Shown: positions 29,701 through 39,865 of the stretch, in pieces
Layout of the letters: each line of letters starts with the position of its first letter
Numbering within the stretch: position 1 is the stretch's first letter
Assembly (NCBI GenBank): GCA_022449455.1
Contig: JAKUPL010000010.1
Coordinates: 62,001-126,000, forward strand
Length of the DNA stretch: 64,000 nt
Direction of reading: 5' to 3'
From: Alcanivorax sp.
GTDB lineage: Bacteria; Pseudomonadota; Gammaproteobacteria; Pseudomonadales; Alcanivoracaceae
The notes under the pieces: generated by a model
The model's database searches: none
What the model was told of the DNA's origin: nothing
The model's input: only the letters and a program-made list of their open reading frames with translations
Made by a program: the position numbers and the translations under genes

Positions 29701-30575
29701 CATTGGTGGGTGCCGTCGGTAAGGGTGGCGTCCGGCGCCGTCAGCCGCACCTGGCCGTCGCTCACTTCACCGCCACGGACCCGACCCCAGGCGCGCACCC
29801 GACCGTCCAGGGCCGCCAGATCCAAGGGCCAGTCTCGGCCCTCCGGCAGCCATTCCTGCAGCCGCTCGCCTTGCACATCCAGGTAACCGCGGGCGTCGAG
29901 CTGCTTCAGATCCAGCGGCTCGCCCTCCACGCTCAGCCGGGCGTCCACCGAAAACGGCCGGTCGCGGGCTTCCACGCGCACCGACAGATCGTGCTGGTCG
30001 CCGTCGTTAACCATCGCCAGGGTCAGCGACGAGGCCGCCAGGGGCGGCAGCCCGGGCCAGTCCAGGGAAAAGCGCGCGTCGTCGATCAGGATGCGGTCCT
30101 GGCGATACAGGGTCCGCAAGGTATCACGGGGGTCACCGCCGTCGCGGCGCAGGGCCTCCAGGCCGCGCAGACGGATGCCGCCGTCCGGGTCACGGACCAG
30201 ATGCAGGTCCACGCCGCGCACGCTCAGCTCGCGCAGGTAGGGTTGGCGGTGCCACAGGGTGGGCAGCACTTTGACGCTCACCGCCACCTGATCCAGACGC
30301 AGGGAGGGCTCGCCGTCGGCGTCCGGCAGCGTCAGCCCGCGCACCTGGAACCGGGGCGACAGCCCGTCCATCTCGCCGCGCAGGTCCTCGATCTCGATGG
30401 GAAAACCCAGGCGCTGCTCCAGCAGCGCTTCCAGGTCCTGGCGGTAGTCCGGCACCAGCAGCATCAGCTGCCGGGCCACCACCACGTAGGCGGCGAGCAG
30501 CAATACCGGCACCGCCACCAGCCACCAGAGCTGGCGGCGCAGGGTGTTACGCCAGCGCGCGCTGCGGTTCGTCAC
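26724..30575 (-). CDS. yhdP: YhdP family AsmA-like lipid transport protein
   Basis: Very large inner-membrane-anchored periplasmic bridge protein (1283 residues) of the YhdP/TamB/YdbH group that moves phospholipids to the outer membrane. A single N-terminal anchor (about 16-36, LWWLVAVPVLLLAAYVVVAR) is followed by long beta-rich repeats (DUF3971 region) and an AsmA-like C-terminus with GIVNLANLQRRLRLDFSDLY and the closing YQVSGPWREPSV. The GTG at 30575 is favoured because it overlaps the maf stop as GTGA; an ATG eight codons earlier is possible. The gene order maf-yhdP without RNase G is unusual. Confidence 0.93.
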   Translation of the reverse strand: MTNRSARWRNTLRRQLWWLVAVPVLLLAAYVVVARQLMLLVPDYRQDLEALLEQRLGFPIEIEDLRGEMDGLSPRFQVRGLTLPDADGEPSLRLDQVAVSVKVLPTLWHRQPYLRELSVRGVDLHLVRDPDGGIRLRGLEALRRDGGDPRDTLRTLYRQDRILIDDARFSLDWPGLPPLAASSLTLAMVNDGDQHDLSVRVEARDRPFSVDARLSVEGEPLDLKQLDARGYLDVQGERLQEWLPEGRDWPLDLAALDGRVRAWGRVRGGEVSDGQVRLTAPDATLTDGTHQWPLSDLNLDALWRHGSDGESQLSVTSLTGETPAGAVAPGPVALRWRGDGERSRWRFEGRDLAIHALTRQLAQWPFALPEGLDTVRDRLREHEPRGVLEAVYLQGEEQRVETLQARFAGLASDALDRVPGVTGLSGWLAGTPTEGVARINGEPLEVTVPRLYDHPLSAAFNGPLRWHTDEQRWWVETGVLRAVNADARGVAMLRVDGGEHYPVPELRLLADVADGNGARAAHYIPLEKLKDPLGDWLSQAFQGGHLDRGRFLYQGPVKIDPDRQQDRTFQMLFQARDVTLSFLPDWPAATDVDAQVLIDGRRVTGQARRGRLFNTEVTDVSVDLPEVSAANERHIVIQGRADGPAADLDRLFHDTPLSKQLPEGLLDWRFRDGRVNGHLLLDLPLARPGPAPMVIVDGRGEGLTLRSDPLNLTLTEVTAPVYFHLKRGITLRSLEGRALGARFQGSWLTRGPDSQMQLTGKVDVKRLRDWLDADWLAPASGTLPLELDLAMPWQGRAFRLEGRSTLQGVKVDAPAPLGKPADEARGSRLVWRQQGQRKDVSVFYGQVGEGRFRLGEPLAGALRFGGGELPPLPARGLTIEGRVARASAADWLDFIGNLTPVEDPGKPKSQAGASDTRDLINRVSLSIDRLDLFGSELASARFSAAPRGRDWELGLASPAVAGTVRLPEGYRPRGDTPLTLTVNRLRLPANPLGESEGGDDGAETKSAPPIAPTRVPIMDVDLHDLRLGGQALGAWSGRLRPVEQGVRVDDLRGQWNHLDLAGQLTWTETARGQRSRYQGSIASDDLKAALTALDMPALVVTDDARASVDLAWNDWPLRPDYLDLNGTATLDIGECQLPDPDGRTSVLKVLGIVNLANLQRRLRLDFSDLYREGLSCDGIDGDFQFKGPLLTTRKLAIASPSAAFEVNGQAQLAERTLDMEVAMTLPLSSNLYAGCLAGPAVCAGIFVVERLWGDKLDKTTTMKYQVSGPWREPSVKETEGFLE

Positions 30576-31168
30576 TGCCAATAGGGAACTCCGGCCCATT
30601 CGAGAAGCGCCACGGTCTCCGCCAGGGGCAGACCGACCACTCCACTGTAACTGCCCGTTATGGCGGCCACCAGTGCCGCCCCACGGCCCTGGATGCCGTA
30701 GGCGCCGGCCTTGTCCAGGCCCTCGCCGGTGGCGGCGTAGGCGGCCAGGGTGGCGCGGTCCAGATCCCGCAACCGCACGTGGGTTTCCGACACCCGCAGC
30801 CGCCAGACGTCACCGCGCATCAGGCAGACCGCCGAGATCACCCGGTGTTCCCGGCCGTTGAGGAGGGTCAGGGTGGCCAGGGCGTCGTCCGCGTCGTCGG
30901 GCTTGCCGAGAATCCGCTCGTCCAGCACCACGGCGGTGTCGGCGCCCAGCACCGGCGCGCCGTCCGGTGCCCCGGCGCGGCCGGCGGCGGCTTTCTCCCG
31001 GGCCATGCGCTCCACATAGGCGCGCGGCGCCTCGCCGGGCGCCGGCGTCTCGTCGATGCCGGGCGCGCGCAGTACCTCGAACGGCACGCCGATCTGCGCC
31101 AGCAGCTCCGCCCGGCGCGGCGAGCCGGACGCCAGGTAAAGCCGGGAACAGGCGATGGCGTCCGCCAT
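30572..31168 (-). CDS. maf: Maf family nucleoside triphosphate pyrophosphatase (YhdE type)
   Basis: House-cleaning NTP pyrophosphatase, probably hydrolysing dTTP/UTP and modified forms. The motif LASGSPRRAELLAQIG sits at the N-terminus, with GADTAVVLDERILGKP and YGIQGRGAALVAAITGSYSGVVGLP following. It has 198 residues. Its ATG overlaps the mreD stop (TGATG) and its own stop overlaps the yhdP GTG, so translation is probably coupled along mreD-maf-yhdP. Confidence 0.95.
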   Translation of the reverse strand: MADAIACSRLYLASGSPRRAELLAQIGVPFEVLRAPGIDETPAPGEAPRAYVERMAREKAAAGRAGAPDGAPVLGADTAVVLDERILGKPDDADDALATLTLLNGREHRVISAVCLMRGDVWRLRVSETHVRLRDLDRATLAAYAATGEGLDKAGAYGIQGRGAALVAAITGSYSGVVGLPLAETVALLEWAGVPYWQ

Positions 31169-31665
31169 CAGCGCACCAGGAAGCGCAGCTGCACCCAGCG
31201 CAGCACGCCGCACAGGGGGCGCCAGATCACCGCGCTGGCAACGGACGAGTAGAGGATGGTGTAAGGGGGATAGAAGGTGCGGCCGACGGATTCCTGGATC
31301 AGGAACGCCAGCAACTGGGCCGACCCCACCAGCAGAAACACCACGGCGCTCTGCTGCAGCAGCGGGAACACCCGCATGCGCTTGTAGGCGGCCTGCATGA
31401 AATAGGCGCCCAGGGCATAGGCAAGGGCCCATTGGCCCAGGGTGGTGCCCACCAGCACGTCCAGGTAAAGGCCCACCATGAAGCCCCACAGCACGCCGAT
31501 ACGGTGCGGCAGGGACAGCACCCAGTAAAGCAGCACCAGCAGCATCCATTCCGGACGCACCCAGTTGAGCGTGTCGCTGAGCGGCACCACTTCCAGCAAC
31601 GCCGCCACCACCAGGGTCACCAGAATCACGCCGGTGCCGGCGGGCCGCTCGCTATTCAGTCGCAT
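31168..31665 (-). CDS. mreD: Rod shape-determining protein MreD
   Basis: Polytopic inner-membrane component of the elongasome linking MreB/MreC to peptidoglycan synthases. It has 165 residues with about five hydrophobic helices. The phrases LNWVRPEWMLLVLLYWVL and GFMVGLYLDVLVGTTLGQWA are typical. It overlaps mreC by 14 bases and maf by one base. Confidence 0.94.
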   Translation of the reverse strand: MRLNSERPAGTGVILVTLVVAALLEVVPLSDTLNWVRPEWMLLVLLYWVLSLPHRIGVLWGFMVGLYLDVLVGTTLGQWALAYALGAYFMQAAYKRMRVFPLLQQSAVVFLLVGSAQLLAFLIQESVGRTFYPPYTILYSSVASAVIWRPLCGVLRWVQLRFLVR

Positions 31666-32563
31666 CGGCGCCCTCCGTGTCCGGCCCGGCGGCGGCCTCG
31701 AGGCCCGCGGCGCCGGCCTGGTCGCCGCCGTCGGTTTCCATGTCCGGGGCGCTCACCGGCTCCATGGACTGCACCAGCAGCACATGGCTGACCCGGTCCA
31801 GGTGGGCGGTGGGCCGTGCCTCGATGTCCGAGAACGAGGCGCCGGACTGATGGTTGACGCTGACCACCCGGGCCACCGGGTAGCCGCGCGGATAGAGTTT
31901 GCCCAGGCCGGTGCTGACCAGCAGGTCCCCTTCGCGGATGTCGGCGGTATCGGGCACGTACAGCAGCCGCAGCCGGCTGCCCTGGCCGGTACCCGCCAGG
32001 ATGGCGCGCACCCCGTTGCGGTTCACCTGCACGCTCATGGCGTGGCTGGCGTCGGTGATCAACAGCACCCGGGCGGACAGCGGCCCTGTTTCCACTACCT
32101 GGCCAATCAGCCCTTCGGAGTCCAGCACCGCCTGACCCTGGGACACCTCGTCGCGGACGCCCTTGTTGATCACCAGTTCCTGGCGGTTGGGATCCGGGTC
32201 CACACCGATGATTTCGGCCACCAGCACCGAGGCGTCCAGATTGGCGGAGGAATTGAGCAGCTCGCGCAGGCGGGTGTTCTCCGCCTGCAGCACCGCCAGG
32301 CGCTGCACTTTCTGCTCCAGGATCAGCACCTGCCGTTCCAGCCGTTCCCGGGATTCCATCAGCCGGGTGCGGGTTTCAGTGAGGCGCATGACGCCGTTGG
32401 CGGCGTCCACGGGCAGGTGCGCCAGATATTGCACCGGCGCGGTCAGGTAGCCGAGCGCGTAACGCAACGGGTCCACCCAGCGGCTGCGCTGATCGAGCGC
32501 GATCAGCACAACCGCCAGGACCAGAGCGATCAGCAGGCGGTAGGTGGGGTTGGCGGAAGACAT
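31652..32563 (-). CDS. mreC: Rod shape-determining protein MreC
   Basis: Bitopic elongasome protein that bridges MreB and periplasmic synthases. It has a short cytosolic N-terminus, one membrane helix (about 9-24), a coiled coil (about 60-100, TRTRLMESRERLERQVL), and a beta-rich periplasmic domain with VVETGPLSARVLLITDASHA and GDLLVSTGLGKLYPRGYPVA. The tail after about residue 270 is Glu/Gly/Ala-rich and probably disordered. It has 303 residues. It is separated from mreB by a 280-base gap almost filled by a MITE-like element. Confidence 0.95.
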   Translation of the reverse strand: MSSANPTYRLLIALVLAVVLIALDQRSRWVDPLRYALGYLTAPVQYLAHLPVDAANGVMRLTETRTRLMESRERLERQVLILEQKVQRLAVLQAENTRLRELLNSSANLDASVLVAEIIGVDPDPNRQELVINKGVRDEVSQGQAVLDSEGLIGQVVETGPLSARVLLITDASHAMSVQVNRNGVRAILAGTGQGSRLRLLYVPDTADIREGDLLVSTGLGKLYPRGYPVARVVSVNHQSGASFSDIEARPTAHLDRVSHVLLVQSMEPVSAPDMETDGGDQAGAAGLEAAAGPDTEGADATE

Positions 32564-32569
32564 GGGGCT

Positions 32570-32836
32570 AGGGCCTGTTCACACTACTTGCATCACGCCT
32601 GCTGGATGTCATTTTGGTCTCCAGCTAGGCGGAGGGAGCGCGGTTTGGTCATTCCAAATAAGCGACCGACAACGACGCTGGAGGCGAAAAGGGCGCCAGC
32701 CCTTCGGGTTGTGGCTAAAAACCCACCACTCCGCGTTACTCGTCGTTCGTTTGGCGCCACCAAACTTCTCTCCTCGTGCCTTGATTGGTGGGTTTTTAGC
32801 CACAACAGGCGTAATGCAAGTAGTGTGAACAGGCCC
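32570..32836. mobile_element. MITE-like palindromic element between mreB and mreC
   Basis: The 267-bp element is bounded by 32-bp terminal inverted repeats beginning AGGGCCTGTTCACACTAC (32570-32601 and 32805-32836, one mismatch). Inside is a perfect 20-bp inverted repeat, TTGTGGCTAAAAACCCACCA at 32709-32728 with its complement at 32786-32805. No convincing ORF is present and no clear target-site duplication was found. Composition is less GC-rich than the flanks. The element fills the mreB-mreC gap, so transcripts reading from mreB into mreCD would carry a large hairpin. Confidence 0.8.
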
Positions 32837-32843
32837 TCGGGCG

Positions 32844-34389
<1,546 letters not shown>

Positions 34390-34394
34390 CCACC

Positions 34395-35849
34395 ATGCAT
34401 GACAAGACCCTGACCGAACTGAAAGCCGGCCTGCAGGCGAAGGACTTCTCCGCCCGCGAGCTGACCGAGCACTTTCTGGACCGCATCGAGGCCCGTGACG
34501 GCGAACTGAACAGCTTTATCACCGTGACCCGGGAGCAGGCCCTGCGGCAGGCGGACGCCGCCGACCAGGCCATCGCCGCCGGCGATCACCGCCTGCTTAC
34601 CGGCCTGCCCATCGCCCACAAGGACATCTTCTGCACCGAGGGCGTGCGCACCAGCTGCGGCTCACGGATGCTGGACAACTTCGTGGCCCCCTACACCGCC
34701 ACGGTGGTGGAGAACATGGCCCGCGAAGGCGCCATCATGCTGGGCAAGACCAATATGGACGAGTTCGCCATGGGCTCCTCCAACGAAACCAGCTTCTACG
34801 GCCCGGTGCGCAACCCCTGGGACACCGAGCGGGTGCCCGGCGGCTCCTCCGGCGGCGCCGCCGCCTGCCTGGCGGCGCGGCTGGCCCCCGGCGCCACCGG
34901 CACCGACACCGGCGGCTCGATCCGCCAGCCGGCGGCGCTGAACGGCGTCACCGGCCTCAAGCCCACCTACGGCCGGGTGTCCCGCTGGGGCATGATCGCC
35001 TTCGCTTCCAGCCTGGATCAGGCCGGCCCGCTGGGCCTGAGCGCCGCCGATTGCGCGCTGATGCTGCAGGCCATGGCCGGCCACGACGCCAAGGACTCCA
35101 CCTGCCTCAACGAGCCGGTGGACGATTACCTGGGCGGGCTGGACCAGAGCCTGGACGGCCTGCGCATCGGCGTGCCCGAGGAATTCTTCCCGGACAACCT
35201 GGACGGCGCCATCGCCGACAACGCCCGCGAGGCCCTGCGCGAGCTGGAGAAACAGGGCGCGAAACTGATCAAGGTGTCGCTGCCCAGCATCAAGCTGTCG
35301 GTGCCCGCCTACTACGTGATCGCCCCGGCGGAGGCCAGCTCCAACCTTTCGCGTTTCGACGGCGTGCGCTTCGGCTACCGCTGTGACGATCCCAAGGATC
35401 TGGAAGATCTGTACAAACGGTCCCGTTCCGAGGGCTTCGGCGCGGAGGTGAAACGCCGCATTCTGGTGGGCACCTACGCGCTGTCCGCCGGCTACTACGA
35501 CGCCTACTACAAGCGCGCCCAGAAAGTCCGCCGGCTGATCCGCGACGACTTCGCCCGCGCCTTCAAGGACGTGGACGTGCTGATGGGCCCCACCAGCCCG
35601 GAGACCGCCTTCAAGCTGGGTGCCAAGGCCGACGACCCGGTCAATATGTACATGGCCGACGTATTCACCATCGCCGTGAACCTGGCCGGCCTGCCGGCGC
35701 TGTCCATGCCCAGCGGCTTTATCGACGGCCTGCCCGCCGGCACCCAGGTGATCGGCAACTACTTCCAGGAAGGCCGCGTCCTCAATGTGGCGCACCGTTA
35801 CCAACTGGCCACCGACTGGCACCTTCGGATTCCGGGAGCGTTTCAATGA
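34395..35849 (+). CDS. gatA: Asp-tRNA(Asn)/Glu-tRNA(Gln) amidotransferase subunit GatA
   Basis: Glutaminase subunit that releases ammonia for transamidation. The Ser-cisSer-Lys triad is visible: Lys in [14 protein letters not shown], cis-Ser and nucleophile Ser in [10 protein letters not shown] and [14 protein letters not shown]. It has 484 residues from the ATG at 34395. A GTG at 34386 overlapping the gatC stop is the alternative start; MHDKTLTEL aligns better with relatives. It overlaps gatB by four bases. Confidence 0.96.
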   Translation: MHDKTLTELKAGLQAKDFSARELTEHFLDRIEARDGELNSFITVTREQALRQADAADQAIAAGDHRLLTGLPIAHKDIFCTEGVRTSCGSRMLDNFVAPYTATVVENMAREGAIMLGKTNMDEFAMGSSNETSFYGPVRNPWDTERVPGGSSGGAAACLAARLAPGATGTDTGGSIRQPAALNGVTGLKPTYGRVSRWGMIAFASSLDQAGPLGLSAADCALMLQAMAGHDAKDSTCLNEPVDDYLGGLDQSLDGLRIGVPEEFFPDNLDGAIADNAREALRELEKQGAKLIKVSLPSIKLSVPAYYVIAPAEASSNLSRFDGVRFGYRCDDPKDLEDLYKRSRSEGFGAEVKRRILVGTYALSAGYYDAYYKRAQKVRRLIRDDFARAFKDVDVLMGPTSPETAFKLGAKADDPVNMYMADVFTIAVNLAGLPALSMPSGFIDGLPAGTQVIGNYFQEGRVLNVAHRYQLATDWHLRIPGAFQ

Positions 35850-37306
35850 GTTCCTCTCTCTTTAACGGCTGGGAAGTGGTGATCGGGCTGGAAGTGCACG
35901 TGCAGCTGGCCACCCGCTCGAAGATTTTCTCCGGCGCCAGCACCGCCACCGGCGACGAGCCCAACCGCCACGCCAGCCTGATCGACCTGGGCATGCCCGG
36001 CACCCTGCCGGTGGTCAACAAGGAAGCGATTCGCAACGCGGTGCGCTTCGGCCTGGCGATCAACGCGGAGATCGGCCGCCGCTCCGTGTTCGAACGGAAA
36101 AATTATTTTTATCCGGACCTGCCCAAGGGCTATCAGACCACCCAGCTGGCGGAGCCCATCGTCGGCGCCGGCGAGGTGGTGATCCGCCTGGAGGATGGCA
36201 CCGAGAAGAGCGTGCGCATCCACCACGCGCACCTGGAGGAAGACGCTGGCAAATCGCTCCATGAAGGCTTTCATGGCCACACCGGCATCGACCTGAACCG
36301 GGCCGGCACGCCGCTGATCGAGATCGTCTCCGAGCCGGACATGGGCAACGCCGAGGAAGCGGTGGCGTTCGCCCGCCAGCTGCACGCCATCGTCACCTCC
36401 CTGGGCATCTGCGACGGCGATATGTCCCAGGGCAATATGCGCTTCGACGTGAACATTTCCGTGCGCCGCCCCGGCGAGCCCCTGGGCACCCGCACCGAGA
36501 CCAAGAACCTGAACTCGTTCCGCTTCATGGAGAAAGCCATCAAGCTGGAAGTGGAACGCCAGATCGACGTGCTCGAGGACGGCGGCAAAATCGTTCAGGA
36601 AACCCGGCTCTACAACGGCGACACCAACACGGCGCGCTCCATGCGCACCAAGGAAGACGCCAACGACTACCGCTATTTCCCCTGCCCGGATCTGCTGCCG
36701 GTGCTGGTCAGCGAAGAGGACATCGACGCCCTGCGCGCGGAGATGCCGGAACTGCCGGACGCCCGCAAGGCGCGTTTCATGGACGCCTACCAACTGTCCG
36801 ATTACGACGCCGCCCTGCTGGCCGCTTCCATCGCCACGGCACGCTATTTCGAAACCGCCGCCGACCACGGCGGCGACGCCAAGCTGGCCGCCAACTGGGT
36901 GATGGGCGATCTGGCCGCCAAGCTCAACGCCGAGGACCTGGACATCGCCCACTGCCCGGTGCCCGCCGAGCACCTTGGGCAACTGATTCAGCGCATCAAG
37001 GACGGCACCATCAGCTCGAAAATCGCCAAGCAGGTGTTCGAGGCGTGCTGGGCCGGCGACGGCAGCCCGGATCAGATCATCGAATCCCAGGGCCTCAAGC
37101 AGATGAGCGACAGCGGCGAACTGGAAAAAATCATCGACCGGATCATCGCCGACAGCCCCGCCCAGGTGGAGGACTACCGCGGCGCCGACGAGGCCAAGCG
37201 CAAGAAGAAGATCGGCTTCTTCGTCGGCCAGGTGATGAAAGCCACCCAGGGCAAGGCCAACCCGCAGCAGGTGAATCAGCTGCTGCAGGAGAAGCTGACC
37301 CCATGA
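35846..37306 (+). CDS. gatB: Asp-tRNA(Asn)/Glu-tRNA(Gln) amidotransferase subunit GatB
   Basis: Kinase/transamidase subunit that activates the mischarged tRNA. It has 486 residues. Family signatures are [42 protein letters not shown] and the C-terminal YqeY-like tail with [21 protein letters not shown] overlaps occur at both ends (with gatA and with the crotonase gene), so the four genes are probably one operon. Confidence 0.96.
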   Translation: MSSSLFNGWEVVIGLEVHVQLATRSKIFSGASTATGDEPNRHASLIDLGMPGTLPVVNKEAIRNAVRFGLAINAEIGRRSVFERKNYFYPDLPKGYQTTQLAEPIVGAGEVVIRLEDGTEKSVRIHHAHLEEDAGKSLHEGFHGHTGIDLNRAGTPLIEIVSEPDMGNAEEAVAFARQLHAIVTSLGICDGDMSQGNMRFDVNISVRRPGEPLGTRTETKNLNSFRFMEKAIKLEVERQIDVLEDGGKIVQETRLYNGDTNTARSMRTKEDANDYRYFPCPDLLPVLVSEEDIDALRAEMPELPDARKARFMDAYQLSDYDAALLAASIATARYFETAADHGGDAKLAANWVMGDLAAKLNAEDLDIAHCPVPAEHLGQLIQRIKDGTISSKIAKQVFEACWAGDGSPDQIIESQGLKQMSDSGELEKIIDRIIADSPAQVEDYRGADEAKRKKKIGFFVGQVMKATQGKANPQQVNQLLQEKLTP

Positions 37307-38109
37307 GCGAATCCCGCGTCACGCTGTCCATCGAAAACCACATCGCCACCGTCACCCTGAACCGGCCGGACAAGTACAACGGGCTGGACCTGGAAACGCT
37401 GACGGCGCTGGTGAAAACCGCCCGTGCTCTGAAGAAGAACCGGGACGTACGGGTGGTGATTCTGCGCGGCGCGGGCAAGGCGTTCTGCGCCGGTCTGGAC
37501 TTCGGCACCGTCACCAAAACGCCGATGAAAATGCTGCTGGCGTTCACCAAATTCGGGGTGCGCAAAACCAACCTTTTCCAGAAAGCCTGCTGGGCCTGGC
37601 GGCAACTGCCGGTGCCGGTGATCGCGGAGCTGCACGGCTATTGTTATGGCGGTGGCCTGCAACTGGCTCTGGCGGCGGACTTCCGCGTCGCCGCGCCGGA
37701 CTGCGAACTGTCGGTGATGGAAATCAAATGGGGCCTGATCCCGGACATGACCGGCACCGTCACGCTGCGCGAGCTGGTGCCCCTGGACGTGGCCAAGGAA
37801 CTGGCCATGACCGGCCGCCGCTTCGACGCCCGCGAAGCCAAACAACTCAACCTGGTGACCCGCGTCGCCGACGACCCGCGCGCCGAAAGCCAGGCCCTGG
37901 CCCACGCCCTGCTGGAGCGCTCCCCGGACGCCATCAGCGCCACCAAAGCCCTGTTCCAGCGCACCTGGAACCAGTCCGAGGACCAGGCCTTCCACGAGGA
38001 ATCGCGGCTGCAGTTCAAGCTGCTGCGCGGCAAGAACCAGGGCGAAGCCATGGCCGCCAACTTCAAAAAACGGGCGCCTGATTTCCGCAACCGGCAACGG
38101 GATTATTGA
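37303..38109 (+). CDS. Crotonase/enoyl-CoA hydratase family protein
   Basis: Acyl-CoA-handling crotonase fold, 268 residues. The oxyanion-hole segments are [10 protein letters not shown] and [16 protein letters not shown]. Aligning to classical enoyl-CoA hydratase, the second catalytic Glu is kept ([11 protein letters not shown]), but the first is Gln (GGGLQL in place of GGGCEL), so simple hydratase activity is doubtful; isomerase, hydrolase or another activity is possible. The start overlaps the gatB stop (ATGA). The link with gatB looks like convenience of transcription, not pathway. Confidence 0.9.
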   Translation: MSESRVTLSIENHIATVTLNRPDKYNGLDLETLTALVKTARALKKNRDVRVVILRGAGKAFCAGLDFGTVTKTPMKMLLAFTKFGVRKTNLFQKACWAWRQLPVPVIAELHGYCYGGGLQLALAADFRVAAPDCELSVMEIKWGLIPDMTGTVTLRELVPLDVAKELAMTGRRFDAREAKQLNLVTRVADDPRAESQALAHALLERSPDAISATKALFQRTWNQSEDQAFHEESRLQFKLLRGKNQGEAMAANFKKRAPDFRNRQRDY

Positions 38110-38122
38110 GCATAGGGTCGCC

Positions 38123-38281
38123 TTGCGTGGCCGTCTGGAGGGGAACACCTACCCCCTGATCGAAACCCAACGCCTGTTGCTGGAAGGCACCGGCGCCGCC
38201 GGCAAACTCGACGAAGAAGCGGTGATGATCCTCAACCACAAGGAGGCGATCCGTTATCTGGTGGAGCGGGCCGGCGCCTAG
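38123..38281 (+). CDS. Small conserved-looking protein after the crotonase gene
   Basis: The open frame encodes MRGRLEGNTYPLIETQRL and about 34 further residues ending IRYLVERAGA, 52 in all. It has a compact, protein-like composition (ILNHKEAIRYLV), codon use like its neighbours, and lies 13 bases after the crotonase stop. The start is unclear: TTG at 38123 with AGGG upstream is the only conventional candidate. Its stop overlaps the convergent Slam gene stop by three bases. Function unknown. Confidence 0.45.
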   Translation: MRGRLEGNTYPLIETQRLLLEGTGAAGKLDEEAVMILNHKEAIRYLVERAGA

Positions 38282-39786
38282 AAGCGCCACTCGACTTTCA
38301 GACTGGCGGTGTTTTCCTCATAGCTGTAGAGCCAGTCCACATTGCTGCGTACCCGGGCGTGTTCCAGGTTCAGGCTCGGGACCAGGCCGGCCAGGGACCA
38401 GCGCGGCGCACTGAGTACCGCGATGTAACGCTGCTCCCGATCCTCGCGGCGCGCGTCCAGCAGAGCGCTGTAGGCGTCGTAGCGCTTCTCGCGAAGCGAC
38501 GCGAACACGGTCAGATCGATGCCCGGCAGCAACGGCTTCGCCACGCCCAGGCGCACGCCGTACTGCCGGTAGGAACTGATGTCCTCGCGGGTGTCACGAT
38601 CCAGACCGTCGAGCCCGCCAAACAGAGTCCAGTCCGTTCCCAGGCGATGCCAAAGCGTGGCGTACAACGCCCGTGAAGCCCCATCGAAACGGGCGTAGGC
38701 GTCCTGGTCATAGCGCAGATGCTTGTGCTCGGCTTCCAGCTTGAAGGCGGTGCGTGGCGAGCGGTAATGCATCCATTCCGCGCGCCCGCCCCACGCCTGG
38801 TAGAGCGCGTCGTTGCCGTAATCGGTGTATTCGAACAGCGGCGACAGCGCGTAGCGGTTGCGCGCGTTTCGGTATTGGTAACCGGCGGCCAGACTGTAGG
38901 TGCCCTGATTATAGATGCTGTGATCCCGGTAGCGATCGCCGTAGGCCAGCCCGCGCAGGAACAGGCCGTGGTGGCCGGGCAAAAAGAGCGTTTTTTCCAC
39001 CGCCGCCTCGAAGCCCAGACTTTCGGTTTCGATGGCTTCCGGCGCCGACCGGCTGATGAAGCAGGCGCCGTTGCTGAACATCAGCAGACAGGTCTCGCTT
39101 TCGGAACTGAGGTTCACGTTGTCACTGTAGCCCGGACCAGCCGCCAGCCTGCCCTGCCATCTGCCCCGTTCCGCGATCGCTTGCAGAAACGCGGTGACCG
39201 TACCACGCACGCCCGCCGCCCGAGGATCATCGTCGGGCAGTTGATCCCGTATCGCTCGGAGTCGTCGGCGCGCCTCCCAGGTCTCATGGTTTTCGAACAG
39301 CACCCTGGCCAGTTCCAGCCGGCCCGGCAGGAAGTCCGGCTTGAGAGCCAGCAAGGTACGGAACTCCGCCTCCGCGGTGTCCAGCTCGCCGCGCAGGCGC
39401 GCCAGTTTGCCCTGGGCGTAATGCAGCAGCAATGGATCCGGATTTTCCAGCGCCCGGTAGGCTTCCAGAAAACGGGCCGCCGCCGACCAGTTCCGATTGC
39501 GTAACGCCACGTACAACGCCCGGCCCAGATCGTCGCGGTTGTTTTGTACCTGGTAGGTCTGACCGTTAATGATCAAATCGGGCAGCGGCTGGTCCTTGGC
39601 GCGTTCCTCCTCCAGCAGGTCCTGTTCACGTTCCCGGGCGGAACGTTCCAGGCCCTGGTTCAGGCGAAGCTCGGTGTCCTGGTCCGCGCCATGGACAGCC
39701 GGAACAGGAAGGATAAAAAGCAAAAAGGCGAGGCCGTAAACGCCACGCACTTTGTAGCCCAACGAGGAGCGGAAAAGAAAAGCCAT
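38278..39786 (-). CDS. Slam-type outer-membrane translocator (surface lipoprotein assembly modifier family)
   Basis: Predicted outer-membrane protein of 502 residues. A signal peptide ends near residue 33 (LPVPAVHGA). A TPR-like periplasmic part covers about 70-200 (AARFLEAYRALENPDPLLLHY, LKPDFLPGRLELARVLFE). A beta-barrel from about residue 205 (RLAAGPGYSDNVNLSS) runs to a C-terminal Phe (KVEWRF). This is the DUF560/Slam plan; Slams move TbpB-like lipoproteins or soluble hemophilins across the outer membrane. It lies 79 bases downstream of a hemophilin-like gene on the same strand, the usual substrate-Slam pairing. A barrel loop has two Cys (ETCLLMFSNGACF) that could form a disulfide. Confidence 0.88.
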   Translation of the reverse strand: MAFLFRSSLGYKVRGVYGLAFLLFILPVPAVHGADQDTELRLNQGLERSAREREQDLLEEERAKDQPLPDLIINGQTYQVQNNRDDLGRALYVALRNRNWSAAARFLEAYRALENPDPLLLHYAQGKLARLRGELDTAEAEFRTLLALKPDFLPGRLELARVLFENHETWEARRRLRAIRDQLPDDDPRAAGVRGTVTAFLQAIAERGRWQGRLAAGPGYSDNVNLSSESETCLLMFSNGACFISRSAPEAIETESLGFEAAVEKTLFLPGHHGLFLRGLAYGDRYRDHSIYNQGTYSLAAGYQYRNARNRYALSPLFEYTDYGNDALYQAWGGRAEWMHYRSPRTAFKLEAEHKHLRYDQDAYARFDGASRALYATLWHRLGTDWTLFGGLDGLDRDTREDISSYRQYGVRLGVAKPLLPGIDLTVFASLREKRYDAYSALLDARREDREQRYIAVLSAPRWSLAGLVPSLNLEHARVRSNVDWLYSYEENTASLKVEWRF

Positions 39787-39865
39787 GGGGCATCGAAATC
39801 CTTGCGGCGGGAAGGCCGGTCGGTGTCCTTTCCAAAGCCGGCCTGATCAGCGAACGAAGCGGGTG

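Noticed and set aside
26655-30584. 1309-codon open frame opposite yhdP
   Set aside because: Same GC-driven antisense pattern, with no domain and no ribosome binding site. The yhdP protein on the other strand is well formed.
32593-32828. Short open frames inside the element between mreB and mreC
   Set aside because: They span the inverted repeats, show no start signals and resemble translations of a repeat rather than a protein.
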